A stretch of DNA of 64,000 nucleotides from Streptomyces spinoverrucosus (GTDB lineage: Bacteria; Actinomycetota; Actinomycetes; Streptomycetales; Streptomycetaceae): NCBI RefSeq assembly GCF_015712165.1, contig NZ_JADPZX010000001.1:4786001-4850000 (forward strand). Direction: 5' to 3'. Made by a program: the position numbers and the translations under genes. This document shows positions 29,539 through 39,416 of the stretch, piece after piece (the stretch's first letter is position 1; the number at the start of each line of letters is the position of its first letter). The notes below the pieces were generated by a model. That model saw only the letters and a list, made by a program, of their open reading frames with translations. It made no database searches and had not been told where the DNA came from.

Positions 29539-30534
29539 CTACCAGGCGAAGGCCTCCGGCGACGGCCCCGGACCCGGGAAGATCTCGTCCAGCCCGGCCA
29601 GCAGCTCCTCCGACAGCTCCAGCTCGACGGCCCGCAGCGCGGAGCCCAGCTGCTCGGTGGTGCGCGGGCCGACGATCGGGCCGGTCACGCCGGGCCGGGT
29701 GAGCAGCCAGGCGAGGGCGGCCTCGCCGGGTGCCACCCCGTGCTTGTCGAGCAGGTCCTCGTAGGCCTGGATCTGCGCGCGTGCGGTCGGGTCGGCGAGC
29801 GTGTCGGCGGCCCGGCCGGAGGCCCGGCGGCCGCCCTCGGCCTGCTTCTTCAGGACCCCGCCGAGCAGTCCGCCGTGCAGCGGCGACCAGGGGATGACGC
29901 CGAGGCCGTAGTCCTGCGCGGCCGGGATGACCTCCATCTCGGCGCGGCGCTCGAAGAGGTTGTAGAGGCACTGCTCGCTGACCAGGCCGATGGTGCCGCC
30001 CCGGCGGGCGGCGATCTCGTTGGCCTGGGCGATCTTGTAGCCGGGGAAGTTGCTGGAGCCGACGTAGAGGATCTTCCCCTGCCGCACCAGCACGTCGATC
30101 GCCTGCCAGATCTCCTCGAACGGGGTGGCCCGGTCGATGTGGTGGAACTGGTAGACGTCGATGTAGTCGGTCTGCAGCCGCTTCAGGCTGGCGTCGACGG
30201 CGCGGCGGATGTTGAGGGCGGAGAGCTTGTTGTGGTTGGGCCACGGGTCGCTGTCGTCCGTGCCCATGTTTCCGTACACCTTGGTGGCGAGGACGACCTT
30301 GTCCCGCCGGGCACCGCCCTTGGCGAACCAGTTGCCGATGATGCGTTCGGTGCGGCCCTTGTTCTCGCCCCAGCCGTACACGTTGGCGGTGTCGAAGAAG
30401 TTGATGCCCGCGTCCAGCGCCGCGTCCATGATGGCGTGACTGTCGGCCTCCTCGGTCTGCGGGCCGAAGTTCATCGTGCCGAGGACGAGACGGCTGACCT
30501 TGAGTCCGGTGCGTCCGAGCTGCGTGTACCTCAT
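29539..30534 (-). CDS. Aldo/keto reductase (AKR, YajO/Kv-beta-like)
   Basis: 331 residues, ATG 30534. NADPH-dependent oxidoreductase with TIM-barrel signatures: opening RYTQLGRTGLKVSRLVLGTM, catalytic FFDTANVYGWGENKGRTE (Asp, Tyr; about residue 50), VVLATKVYGNMG (Lys), YQFHHIDRATP (His), VGSSNFPGYKIAQAN and the C-terminal cofactor loop IVGPRTTEQLGSALRAVE. The native substrate is unknown. It lies between the two Uma2 genes on the same strand as both; 56 bp separate it from the upstream Uma2 gene. Confidence 0.9.
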   Translation of the reverse strand: MRYTQLGRTGLKVSRLVLGTMNFGPQTEEADSHAIMDAALDAGINFFDTANVYGWGENKGRTERIIGNWFAKGGARRDKVVLATKVYGNMGTDDSDPWPNHNKLSALNIRRAVDASLKRLQTDYIDVYQFHHIDRATPFEEIWQAIDVLVRQGKILYVGSSNFPGYKIAQANEIAARRGGTIGLVSEQCLYNLFERRAEMEVIPAAQDYGLGVIPWSPLHGGLLGGVLKKQAEGGRRASGRAADTLADPTARAQIQAYEDLLDKHGVAPGEAALAWLLTRPGVTGPIVGPRTTEQLGSALRAVELELSEELLAGLDEIFPGPGPSPEAFAW

Positions 30535-30590
30535 GGTCCACAAGCCAACGGCTTGAAGTGGACTCAAGGCAAGCGGGTGCGGCGGCCGGG

Positions 30591-31179
30591 TCAGTCGCGG
30601 GGGAACTTGGCCGTGTCGAGGGTGAGATCGAGGAGGGTGTGGGTCAGGTCGATCCGCTCGCCGAAGCCGAACCTGGACTCGGTGCGGTACTCGCCGTCCT
30701 TGGGGTCGGTGAAGAGGTGGCAGCGGCCCTGGTAGGGATCGGCGATGAGGTAGACGGGAACCTCGGCCTCCGCGTACGCGGCCTTCTTCGGGCCGTAGTC
30801 GTTCATCCCGGTGCCGCGGGAGATGACCTCGGCGACGAACTCGACGTCCTCGTGGCGCCAGCCGTGTTTCGGGTCCCATTTTGCGTCGTCGCGCAGCTTC
30901 ATCACGTCGGGGCAGAAGCCGTTCTCGAAGCCGGGGAGGTCGATGCGCACATCTGACCTGACATCGACGTCGATCCCGAACTTGTCCTCCAGGGCGTGGA
31001 TGATGCGGCGGGTGATCTCCCAGTGCGTGTCCCGCTGCGGCACCATGTGGACGGCCCCGTCGACCACCTCGGCCTTGAATCCTTCGGGGACCATCCGCTC
31101 CAGCAACTCGAACCACCTGTCGAGGCGCTGGGTGTTCTCCTCGGTCAGCTCAGATCCTGTCGGTCTCTACGACGGTCAG
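30591..31179 (-). pseudogene. Uma2-family paralogue with a frameshifted 5' end
   Basis: The C-terminal ~185 residues are an intact Uma2 protein (EVVDGAVHMVPQRDTHWE, VEFVAEVISRGTGMNDYGPK, AEAEVPVYLIADP, ending TAKFPRD like the 28-kb copy). The expected N-terminus, compared with MTVLDDRIEMAEE of the paralogue, is present as LTVVETDRI starting with CTG at 31179. One extra base at about 31152 then puts the rest in another frame (ELTEENTQRLDRWFELL). There is no Shine-Dalgarno before the CTG. Internal starts (CTG 31148, TTG 31106) might give a shortened protein. Either a decaying gene or a sequence error; a single-base removal restores full homology. Confidence 0.65.
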
Positions 31180-31221
31180 TACAACGAGGCGCACGGAAAC
31201 CCGACACGGAAGGAAGCGAAC

Positions 31222-31970
31222 ATGCCGGCTGCCCTTACCGACCCCCTCGTACGCCTCCTCCGCCGCCTCCTCGGCGACAACATCCTCGGCGTCTACCTCC
31301 ACGGCTCCGCCGTCCTCGCCGGGCTCCGCCCGCGCAGTGACATCGATCTGCTGGTGGTCGTGGAGCGCCCCCTGACCGAGGCGGAACGGCGGTCCCTCGT
31401 CGCGGAGTTGCTCAAGGTCTCCGGTGGGCCGGATCGCCGCCCCGTCGAGCTGATCGTCGTACGCCAGGGCGAAGTCGACCCGTGGCGATACCCGCCGAAC
31501 TGCGAGTTCCTGTACGGCGAATGGCTGCGGGACGAGTACGAGCGCGGATTCGTGCCCGCGACCGCGCCGATGCCGGACCTCGCGCCGCTGCTCACCATGG
31601 TTCTGCAGGGCGACGCGCCCCTCTACGGCCCCCGCCCGCCGCCCTCCTCGCGCCCGTCCCGGACGCCGACCTGCGGCGGGCGATCGTCGAGGGGGTGCCG
31701 GAGTTGATGGGCGAGCTCGGCTCGGACACCCGTAACGTGCTGCTGACCCTCGCCCGGATCTGGGTCACGCTCGTCACCGGCACCGTCCACGCGAAGGACG
31801 CCGCCGCCGAGTGGGCCCTCGAACGGCTGCCGGCCGAGCACCGCCCGGCGCTGGCCTGGGCGCGGGCCGAGTATCTGGGGGAGGAGGCGGGCGCGGCACC
31901 CGAGGGGGTGCGGCAGTGCGCCGATGCCCTCGCGCGGCGCGTGCGGGCCGCCGCCGGTCAGCCCTCGTAG
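31222..31970 (+). pseudogene. Aminoglycoside adenylyltransferase-like gene with a frameshift
   Basis: ATG 31222 with AGGAAG upstream. The N-terminal nucleotidyltransferase motif is intact: VYLHGSAVLAGLRPRSDIDL then LVVVERPLT. The frame continues through DLAPLLTMVLQGDAPLYGP, then near 31632-31645 homology jumps to the next frame (PAALLAPVPDADLRRAI, MGELGSDTRNVLLTLARIWV, HAKDAAAEWALERLP) and ends at 31970. The uncorrected frame stops at 31707 (162 residues, no C-terminal helical domain). The family is ANT(3'')/AadA-like. The break lies in a C/G run, so a sequencing slip cannot be excluded. The 3' end overlaps the SGNH gene by 13 bp. Confidence 0.7.
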
Positions 31971-32632
31971 TCCCCGCCGAGCCCCCACCCCTGGTACAGC
32001 GCCGCCGCGAACGCCCCCGCGATCTTGTGCTCGCCGTTGGCGTTCGGGTGCGTGCCGTCGTAGGTGTCCCTGTGGATGTCGTACGACGCCGGCGGCGACG
32101 CCAGCAGCAGCGGTGAGCGCGGTTCGTCGAGGTCGGCGAACGTCTTGGCGAGGAGTTCGTTGAAGGCGGCGACCTGCTCGGCGAAGGGCGCGTCCGACGC
32201 GCAGCGCACGTTCGGGATCACCGGGAGCACGACCATGCGGATGCGGGCCTTCGCCTCGCGCGCGCCCGCGACGAAGGCGCGGACGTTCTCCGCCGTCTGC
32301 TTGGCGTTCGTGTAGAAGCCCAGGTCGATCAGGCCGAGGGAGACCAGCAGGACGTCCGCGCGGCAGTCCCGCACCGCCCCGCCGATCAGCGGAGCCATGT
32401 GCAGCCAGCCCTCGCCCCAGCCGGCCAGGTGGGCGCGCGGGAAGTCCGGTTCGGCGTAGGCGTACGACACCGGCTCCTCGGCCGACTTGTCGTACAGCGT
32501 CTCGCGCGGGCCGACGAGCGTGAACGGGCCGCCGTACGTGTCGCGCAGGTGCCGCCACATCCGGTAACGCCATGTGTGTTCGCCCGCGCTGCCGATGGTC
32601 ATGGAGTCGCCTACGGGCATGAACCTGAGCAT
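31958..32632 (-). CDS. SGNH/GDSL-type hydrolase
   Basis: 224 residues from ATG 32632 (ATG 32620 is an alternative). Block I MPVGDSMTIGSAG contains the nucleophile serine. Block V DGTHPNANGEHKIA supplies the catalytic Asp and His. Block III reads VSLGLIDLGFYTN, where the usual Asn of GxND is not obvious. There is no signal peptide, so it is probably cytoplasmic. Relatives hydrolyse esters or deacetylate carbohydrates; substrate unknown. Confidence 0.85.
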   Translation of the reverse strand: MLRFMPVGDSMTIGSAGEHTWRYRMWRHLRDTYGGPFTLVGPRETLYDKSAEEPVSYAYAEPDFPRAHLAGWGEGWLHMAPLIGGAVRDCRADVLLVSLGLIDLGFYTNAKQTAENVRAFVAGAREAKARIRMVVLPVIPNVRCASDAPFAEQVAAFNELLAKTFADLDEPRSPLLLASPPASYDIHRDTYDGTHPNANGEHKIAGAFAAALYQGWGLGGDYEG

Positions 32633-32719
32633 CCGCTCATGATGAACGATCAGCGGGGAGGGTGGGGTGTGAGGCCCACCACCCCCGTCAAACGCCGGGC
32701 GGGATGGCAACCTTGACGC

Positions 32720-33703
32720 ATGCGCCGATCCCTCGCCCTCCTCGCCGCGGCCCTCCTCACGGGCGCGCTCGCCGTACCGACCGCCTCCGCCGCGGACGGG
32801 GACGAGGGGTTCACGATCAAGGACCCGCGCATCACCGAGTCCAGCGGCCTCGCCGCCTCCCGCCGGCACCCCGGGATCTACTGGACCCACAACGACAGCG
32901 ACGACGGGGCCTACCTGTACGCCGTGGACAGCGCGACCGGCGAGACCGTCGCCACCCTCACCCTCACCGGCGTCGGCCGCCCCCGCGACGTCGAGGCCAT
33001 CTCCATCGGACCCGGCAACCAGATCTACGTCGGCGACATCGGCGACAACCTCGGCGGCACCTGGGACCACGTCTGGATCTACCAGCTCCCCGAGCCCGAG
33101 GAGCTGAAGGACCGGACCGTGCGGGCCACGCAGTACGTCGTCAGGTACTCCGACGGAGCGCGGGACGCGGAGTCGCTCGTCGTGCATCCGAAGACCGGGC
33201 GCGTCTACATCATCGACAAGAACGAGGCGGGCGGGCACCTGTACGAGGGCCCGGCGGAGCTGTCCGCCTCCGGCACGAACGTCTTCAAGTCCATCGCCCC
33301 CGTCGCCGACCTCGAGGCCACCGACGCCGCGCTCTCCCCGGACGGTGAACGGCTCGTCGTCCGCAGCTACTTCGGCTCCCTCGCCTACGACTGGAACGGC
33401 GGCCGGATCAAGCGGACCGGGCGGCTCGGCGTGCCGTCCCTGGGGCAGGGGGAGTCGGTGACGTACACCGCCGACGGGACGAAGGTCATGTTCGGCAACG
33501 AGGGCGCCCAGAGCACGGTGGAGCCCCTGGACGCTCCCGGTGCGTCCGGCGGGTCCGGTGGGTCCTCCAAGTCGCCGTCCGCGGAGGGAAGTACGTCGCA
33601 GGAGAAGAAGAGCGGCGGCTTCTCCGCCGGTACCGGCGCCATCGCCGCGGTCGTCGCCTGCGCCCTCCTCCTCGGCCTGCGTCGGCTGCGGCGCCGGGGT
33701 TAG
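32720..33703 (+). CDS. Secreted, C-terminally anchored beta-propeller-like protein
   Basis: 327 residues. Signal peptide MRRSLALLAAALLTGALA with cleavage near ASA|ADGDEG. Residues 40-260 show repeated beta-propeller-style blades (SSGLAASRRHPGIYWTHND, DVEAISIGPGNQIYVGDIGDN, AESLVVHPKTGRVYIIDKNE, EATDAALSPDGERLVVRSY). A Gly/Ser/Lys linker leads to a C-terminal helix (AIAAVVACALLLGL) and a basic end RRLRRRG, i.e. a membrane anchor. No sortase motif. Function unknown; possibly a surface binding or esterase-like propeller. Confidence 0.8.
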   Translation: MRRSLALLAAALLTGALAVPTASAADGDEGFTIKDPRITESSGLAASRRHPGIYWTHNDSDDGAYLYAVDSATGETVATLTLTGVGRPRDVEAISIGPGNQIYVGDIGDNLGGTWDHVWIYQLPEPEELKDRTVRATQYVVRYSDGARDAESLVVHPKTGRVYIIDKNEAGGHLYEGPAELSASGTNVFKSIAPVADLEATDAALSPDGERLVVRSYFGSLAYDWNGGRIKRTGRLGVPSLGQGESVTYTADGTKVMFGNEGAQSTVEPLDAPGASGGSGGSSKSPSAEGSTSQEKKSGGFSAGTGAIAAVVACALLLGLRRLRRRG

Positions 33704-33738
33704 GGCCTGTCTGACAATTCCCGCCTGCCGGGCGACGC

Positions 33739-34512
33739 CTAGCCAGCCGCTTCCCGCCGCTGGGCCACCAGGACTTCCAGGCCGTCCAGGAGGCGTTGCA
33801 GCCCGAACTCGAAGTGGTCGAAGTCCGGGTTCCAGGTGTTCTCGTCCAGGGACGCCATGATCGGGTAGCGGCCGGAAGCCATCACCTTTTCCAGGACCGG
33901 GACCTGCGCCTCCCAGAACTCGGCGTCCGTGAGGCCGGTCCTGTGCTCCGCCTCCTCCTGGTGCACCTGCGTACGCGCGGCACCGACGACGTACGAGTCG
34001 ACCAGGATGATCGCCGAGACCAGTTCGCGGTCGGCGAGGCCCATCGGGCGGATGCGGGAGAGGACCTTCTCCATGCCCTCGATGGCGCCGGGGCCGAGGA
34101 TCGGGCGGGACTGGTTGACCTGGAGCAGCCAGGGGTGGCGGCGGTAGAGGTCGAGGGTGCCGCGGCCCAGCGCCTCCAGGGCGGCGCGCCAGCCGCCGTC
34201 ACCGAAGTCCGCCGGGTCGGCGGACGGTCGCTGGACGCGGTCGAGCATCAGGTCGAGCAGCTCGGCCTTGCCGGGGACGTAGCGGTACAGCGACATCGCG
34301 CCGGTGCCGAGCTCGGCGGCGACGCGCCGCATCGACACCGCCTCCAGACCCTCCGCGTCCGCGATCCGGACGGCGGCTTCCACGATCCGGTCGAGTGTCA
34401 GGGTCGGCCTGGGGCCGCGACTGGGCCGTGGGCCGGTGTCCCACAGCAGTTCCAGGGTCCGCTGGATGTCGCCGCTGCCGCTGGTCTCGGTGCCGCCCTT
34501 GCCGCTCGTCAT
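33739..34512 (-). CDS. TetR-family repressor with TetR_C-like domain
   Basis: 257 residues. N-terminal helix-turn-helix LDRIVEAAVRIADAEGLEAV then SMRRVAAELGTGAMSLYRYV (residues ~40-80). The C-terminal domain (WLLQVNQSRPILGPGAIEGM, FEFGLQRLLDGLEVL) resembles the tetracycline-repressor-type ligand domain. Divergently transcribed from a DrrAB-like ABC exporter; two 11-bp palindromes (34546-34577) lie in the 90-bp gap. It very likely represses the exporter, and probably itself, until a ligand binds. Confidence 0.9.
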   Translation of the reverse strand: MTSGKGGTETSGSGDIQRTLELLWDTGPRPSRGPRPTLTLDRIVEAAVRIADAEGLEAVSMRRVAAELGTGAMSLYRYVPGKAELLDLMLDRVQRPSADPADFGDGGWRAALEALGRGTLDLYRRHPWLLQVNQSRPILGPGAIEGMEKVLSRIRPMGLADRELVSAIILVDSYVVGAARTQVHQEEAEHRTGLTDAEFWEAQVPVLEKVMASGRYPIMASLDENTWNPDFDHFEFGLQRLLDGLEVLVAQRREAAG

Positions 34513-34545
34513 GCGGCTCAGTCTAGGTGCTCACGGAAAAACTGG

Positions 34546-34577
34546 GTACGTTGTACGCGCAATCGGGTACGGTGTAC
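34546..34577. promoter_or_regulatory. Tandem operators of the TetR/ABC exporter module
   Basis: GTAC-GTT-GTAC (34546-34556) and GTAC-GGT-GTAC (34567-34577), each preceded by GG, start-to-start distance 21 bp (two helical turns), so two dimers would bind the same face. They lie between the divergent TetR and ABC genes. Confidence 0.65.
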
Positions 34578-34602
34578 TCGGTTCAGAGAGAAGGGGGGAC
34601 CC

Positions 34603-35565
34603 ATGAGCGACGAATACGCCGTACGGGCCGAGGGCCTGCAGAAGCGCTACGGCGAGAAACACGCCCTCGACGGCTTCGACCTCATCGTGCGCGAGGGCAC
34701 CGTGCACGGCCTGCTCGGCCCGAACGGCGCAGGCAAGACCACCGCCGTACGCATCCTGTCCACGCTGCTGCGGCTGGACGGCGGACGGGCCACGGTGGCC
34801 GGACTGGACGTGGCCCGGCAGCCGCGCGAGGTGCGGGCCCGGATCGGCCTCACCGGGCAGTACGCGGCGGTGGACGAGGTGCTCACCGGGCGGCAGAACC
34901 TGGAGATGTTCGGCCGGTTGTTCCACCTGGGCGGGAAGCGGGCGAAGCTGCGCGCCGCCGGGCTGCTGGAGCAGTTCGACCTGACCGACGCCGCCGACAA
35001 GGGCGTCGGCGACTACAGCGGCGGCATGCGGCGCCGCCTCGACCTCGCCGCGTCGATGATCCTGGCCCCGGCCGTCCTCTTCCTCGACGAGCCGACGACG
35101 GGACTGGACCCGCGTAGCCGCGGCGAAGTCTGGGAGTCCGTGCGGGAGTTGGTCGCGGGCGGTACGACCGTGCTGCTGACCACGCAGTATCTGGAGGAGG
35201 CCGACAAGCTCGCCTCGCGCATCACCGTCATCGACCAGGGCCGGGCCATCGCCGACGACACCCCGGACGGGCTGAAGAACCGGGTCGGCGGCGACCGGAT
35301 CGAGGTCGTGGTCGCCGAACGGGCGGACATCGCGCGGGCGGTGAAGGTGGTCGCCCGGGTCTCCGACGGCGAACCGGAGACCGACGAGAGCGAGTTGCGG
35401 GTGCACGCGGCGGTGGCCGACCGGGTGACCGCGCTGACGGACGTCGCCCGCACCCTCCAGGACGAGGGCGTCCGGGTCGAGGACATCGGACTGCGCAGGC
35501 CCAGCCTCGACGACGTGTTCCTGCGCCTGACCGGACACCGCACCGAGAAGGAGGCCGCCGCATGA
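34603..35565 (+). CDS. ABC exporter ATP-binding protein, DrrA-type
   Basis: 320 residues. Walker [15 protein letters not shown] (about residue 39), Q-loop [17 protein letters not shown] signature [13 protein letters not shown] (about 140), Walker [18 protein letters not shown]-loop [11 protein letters not shown]. The C-terminal extension (residues ~230-320, ending [16 protein letters not shown]) is the DrrA regulatory domain. Forms an exporter with the permease that follows (ATGA overlap). Daunorubicin-type drug exporters are the closest group; actual substrate unknown. Confidence 0.92.
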   Translation: MSDEYAVRAEGLQKRYGEKHALDGFDLIVREGTVHGLLGPNGAGKTTAVRILSTLLRLDGGRATVAGLDVARQPREVRARIGLTGQYAAVDEVLTGRQNLEMFGRLFHLGGKRAKLRAAGLLEQFDLTDAADKGVGDYSGGMRRRLDLAASMILAPAVLFLDEPTTGLDPRSRGEVWESVRELVAGGTTVLLTTQYLEEADKLASRITVIDQGRAIADDTPDGLKNRVGGDRIEVVVAERADIARAVKVVARVSDGEPETDESELRVHAAVADRVTALTDVARTLQDEGVRVEDIGLRRPSLDDVFLRLTGHRTEKEAAA

Positions 35566-36383
35566 GCGCCGTCGACCTGGCCGGCCCGGCCACCCGAGGG
35601 CGTACGTACTGGCTGCTCGCCGACTGCTGGAACATCGTCCGCCGCGGCCTGACCCACTACCAGCGCCAGCCCGTCAACATCGCCTGGCAGCTGGGCTTCC
35701 CGATCCTGTCCGTGCTGCTGTACGGCTATGTCTTCGGCAGCGCCATGAAGGTGCCCGGCGGCGGGGACTACAAGGACTTCCTGATGCCGGGCATGTTCGT
35801 GATGACGATGGCGTTCGGCTTCATCAACACCGCCACGGTGGTGGTGTACGACTCCACGAAGGGCGTCATCGACCGGTTCCGTTCGATGCCGATGGCGTCG
35901 TCGGCCGTGGTCGCCGGGCGCGGGGTGACCGATCTGATCGTCGCCTGCGCGGAGCTGGGGATCATGATGCTGACCGCGCTGGCCATGGGCTGGCGGCCGG
36001 ACGGGGGCTGGGGGTTCCTGGCCGCGTTCGGGCTGCTGCTGTGGCTGCGGTTCGCGCTGATCTGGATCGGGGTGTGGCTCGGCCTGATCGTGCCCAACCC
36101 GGAGGCGGCGGGCGGGCTGTTCGCGGTGGCCTTCCCGCTGACGATGATCTCCAGCATCTTCGTCGCCCCGCAGCTGATGCCGGACTGGCTGGGCTGGGTG
36201 GCCGCGTGGAACCCCATCTCGTCCACGGCGGCGGCCACGCGTGAGCTGTTCGGCACGCCGGTGGGCGGGGGCGACGCCTGGATCGAGCAGCACGCCCTGC
36301 TGATGGCGGGGGTGTGGCCGGTGGTGTTGACGGTGATCTTCTTGCCGTTGGCGGTGCGGAGGTTCCAGAGGCTCAGCCGGTAA
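35562..36383 (+). CDS. ABC-2 type exporter permease, DrrB-type
   Basis: 273 residues, six membrane helices. Family signs: [22 protein letters not shown] near residue 45, [35 protein letters not shown] near residue 105 (the EAA-like cytoplasmic segment), [15 protein letters not shown] and [17 protein letters not shown]. The ATG overlaps the stop of the ATPase gene by 4 nt, so the pair is co-translated. The 125 bp after it contain no further gene. Confidence 0.9.
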   Translation: MSAVDLAGPATRGRTYWLLADCWNIVRRGLTHYQRQPVNIAWQLGFPILSVLLYGYVFGSAMKVPGGGDYKDFLMPGMFVMTMAFGFINTATVVVYDSTKGVIDRFRSMPMASSAVVAGRGVTDLIVACAELGIMMLTALAMGWRPDGGWGFLAAFGLLLWLRFALIWIGVWLGLIVPNPEAAGGLFAVAFPLTMISSIFVAPQLMPDWLGWVAAWNPISSTAAATRELFGTPVGGGDAWIEQHALLMAGVWPVVLTVIFLPLAVRRFQRLSR

Positions 36384-36508
36384 CCTCATGGGGTTCCGGG
36401 TCGTGCGCTCGGCGCCGCCCGCGGCGTCCTGACGGCTCCGGAGCCCCGACCGGCGCACGCGCGCGCCTCCACCGCGAACTGACTTCGGATTTCCTCACCC
36501 GACGACAG

Positions 36509-37105
36509 TCAGCGGTACGAGGCGACCAGACGCGCCAGATGCCGCCCCGCAGCCTCCAACGGCGCCCCGTCGCGGGCCACTTGGGCGGCGAGTTCGGCGC
36601 CCTCCAGCGTGGCGATCACCGTGTGGGACAGATCCTCGGCGTCCGAGGCGGTGAAGCCGGCGGCGACCAGCTTCTCGGCGACGACCGTGCGCCAGCGGGC
36701 GAACGCCTCAGCCGCCGCCTGCTGGATGCCGGGGGCGCTGGCCGCCGTGCCTACGACGGTGGAGGTGACCGGGCAGCCGTCGAGCCAGTCGGAGTCGCGC
36801 AACCCCTGGGTGAGGGAGGCGGTGAGTGCGAGCAGGGCCTTCTCCGGTTCCGGCTCCGCGTCGAGCGTCTCGCGCAGCAGCTCGGTGAACTCCTCGTCAC
36901 CGAGCTGTACGGCGGCCATGCCGAGCTCCTGCTTGCCGCCGGGGAAGAAGTGGTAGACCGAGCCGAGCGTCGCCCCGGCCTCGCGGGAGATCTGCTTGAT
37001 GCCGGTGCCCTCGTAGCCCTGGCGCTGCATCAGACGGGAGGCCGTGCGGACGATCCGTTCGCGGGTGCCGGCGGTGTCGAGGTCGTGCGGGGCCTTGGTC
37101 TTCAC
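36509..37105 (-). CDS. TetR-family repressor, LmrA/YxaF-like
   Basis: 198 residues, GTG 37105. HTH: TRERIVRTASRLMQRQGYEG then TGIKQISREAGATLGSVYHF, with the following FPGGKQELGMAAV and the C-terminal CPVTSTVVGTAASAPGIQQA segment typical of the LmrA/YxaF subgroup. Divergent from an imine-reductase-like gene. Two related 16-bp palindromes (37124-37139 and 37166-37181) occupy the gap. Confidence 0.9.
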   Translation of the reverse strand: MKTKAPHDLDTAGTRERIVRTASRLMQRQGYEGTGIKQISREAGATLGSVYHFFPGGKQELGMAAVQLGDEEFTELLRETLDAEPEPEKALLALTASLTQGLRDSDWLDGCPVTSTVVGTAASAPGIQQAAAEAFARWRTVVAEKLVAAGFTASDAEDLSHTVIATLEGAELAAQVARDGAPLEAAGRHLARLVASYR

Positions 37106-37123
37106 GCCGCCACTCTACCGAGG

Positions 37124-37181
37124 TAGAGCGATCGCTCTAGTCGCCGTGCTACGGTCCTCACTGGATAGAGCGTTCGTTCTA
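37124..37181. promoter_or_regulatory. Paired 16-bp operators of the LmrA-like repressor
   Basis: TAGAGCGATCGCTCTA (37124-37139) is a perfect palindrome. TAGAGCGTTCGTTCTA (37166-37181) is a near copy 42 bp downstream, four helical turns. Both sit in the 112-bp divergent promoter region. LmrA/YxaF repressors recognise TAGAC/G-type palindromes, which fits. Confidence 0.75.
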
Positions 37182-37217
37182 GTCGTTTCTCGTTCAGTGA
37201 TCCTCGGGGAGAATTCT

Positions 37218-38108
37218 GTGAGTCCGTCCGCTGTGAGCACGTCGTCCGTGACCGTCATCGGCCTCGGCCCCATGGGTCGCGCGATGGCCGGCGCCTACCT
37301 GGACGCCGGCTACCGGGTCACCGTCTGGAACCGCACCGCGAGCCGCGCGGACGACCTGGTGGCCAGGGGCGCGGTGCGCGCCGCCACCGTCGAGGAGGCG
37401 CTGGCGGCAGCCGAGGTGGTCGTACTGAGTCTCACCGACTACGCCGCGATGTACACGGTCCTGGAGCCCGCCGCCCCGGCGCTGCGGGGCCGTGTCCTGG
37501 TCAACCTCAGTTCGGACACCCCGGAGAGGGCCCGTGAGGGTGCCGCCTGGGCGGCCGAGCACGGGGCGCGCCATCTCACCGGGGGCGTGCAGACTCCGCC
37601 GTCCGGCATCGGCTCGGCGGAGTTCGACACCTTCTACAGCGGCCCCCGGGATCTCTTCGAGCAGTACAAGGGCGTCCTGGAGGTCCTCACGGGCACCGAC
37701 TACCGCGGTGCGGACCCGGGCCTGGCCGCCCTGTACTACCAGCTCCAGATGGACCTGTTCTGGACGACCCTGACCGCTTGGCTGCACATGCTGGCGCTGG
37801 CGGACGCCAACGGCATCAAGCCCTCCGAGGTCATGCCGTACGCGGCCGGAACGCTGGGCGGGATGGGCCAGTTCCTGGACTTCTACACGCCACGGATCGA
37901 GGCGGGGCAGCACTCCGGTGACGTCGAGCGGATCTCGATGGCGGTGGCGAGCCTGGAGCACGTCGTGCACACGACGCGCGACTCGGGCGTGGATCCGGCA
38001 CTGCCGGCCGCGGTGCTGGAAACGTTCCGACGCGGAGCGGCGGAGGGCTACGAAGACGACAGCCTGACGCGGCTGTTCGAGGTATTCGGCAGGGGCGCTG
38101 CTGCCTGA
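37218..38108 (+). CDS. Imine reductase/reductive aminase-like NADP-dependent dehydrogenase
   Basis: 296 residues from GTG 37218 (GGGGAGA 5 nt upstream). Rossmann domain: VTVIGLGPMGRAMAGAYLDA then GYRVTVWNRTASRADDLVA (NADPH-preferring Asn-Arg-Thr), VVLSLTDYAAMYTVL and LVNLSSDTPERAREGA. The helical C-terminal domain (ALYYQLQMDLFWTTLTAWLH, LGGMGQFLDFYTPRI, SLEHVVHTTRDSGVDPALP) follows the IRED pattern and not classical 3-hydroxyisobutyrate dehydrogenase, whose catalytic Lys is absent. The physiological imine or ketone is unknown. Controlled by the divergent LmrA-like repressor. Confidence 0.85.
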   Translation: MSPSAVSTSSVTVIGLGPMGRAMAGAYLDAGYRVTVWNRTASRADDLVARGAVRAATVEEALAAAEVVVLSLTDYAAMYTVLEPAAPALRGRVLVNLSSDTPERAREGAAWAAEHGARHLTGGVQTPPSGIGSAEFDTFYSGPRDLFEQYKGVLEVLTGTDYRGADPGLAALYYQLQMDLFWTTLTAWLHMLALADANGIKPSEVMPYAAGTLGGMGQFLDFYTPRIEAGQHSGDVERISMAVASLEHVVHTTRDSGVDPALPAAVLETFRRGAAEGYEDDSLTRLFEVFGRGAAA

Positions 38109-38115
38109 GTACGAG

Positions 38116-38147
38116 CGAGGGCGCCCCGCACAGGCAGGGCGCCCTCG
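38116..38147. terminator. Bidirectional terminator between the reductase and serC
   Basis: CGAGGGCGCCC (38116-38126) and GGGCGCCCTCG (38137-38147): perfect 11-bp stem, 10-nt loop. Confidence 0.8.
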
Positions 38148-38166
38148 GTCACGTACGCGAGAAGGG

Positions 38167-39294
<1,128 letters not shown>

Positions 39295-39373
39295 TTAGCC
39301 GGTGGGGGTTGGCTGGGCGAAACATCGTCCGTCGCGTGAGACGCGTCGCGCCGGGTCGGCGACCCCGGGGGCG

Positions 39374-39393
39374 GGTGGACGGGCCCGCCCACC
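39374..39393 (-). terminator. Hairpin after the methyltransferase gene
   Basis: GGTGG-A-CGGGCCCG-C-CCACC is a 20-bp near-perfect palindrome 24 bp past the methyltransferase stop. A second G/C hairpin (CCGGC...GCCGG) follows around 39390-39418. Confidence 0.5.
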
Positions 39394-39416
39394 GGCGAAC
39401 AGCCGGTACCCGCCGG

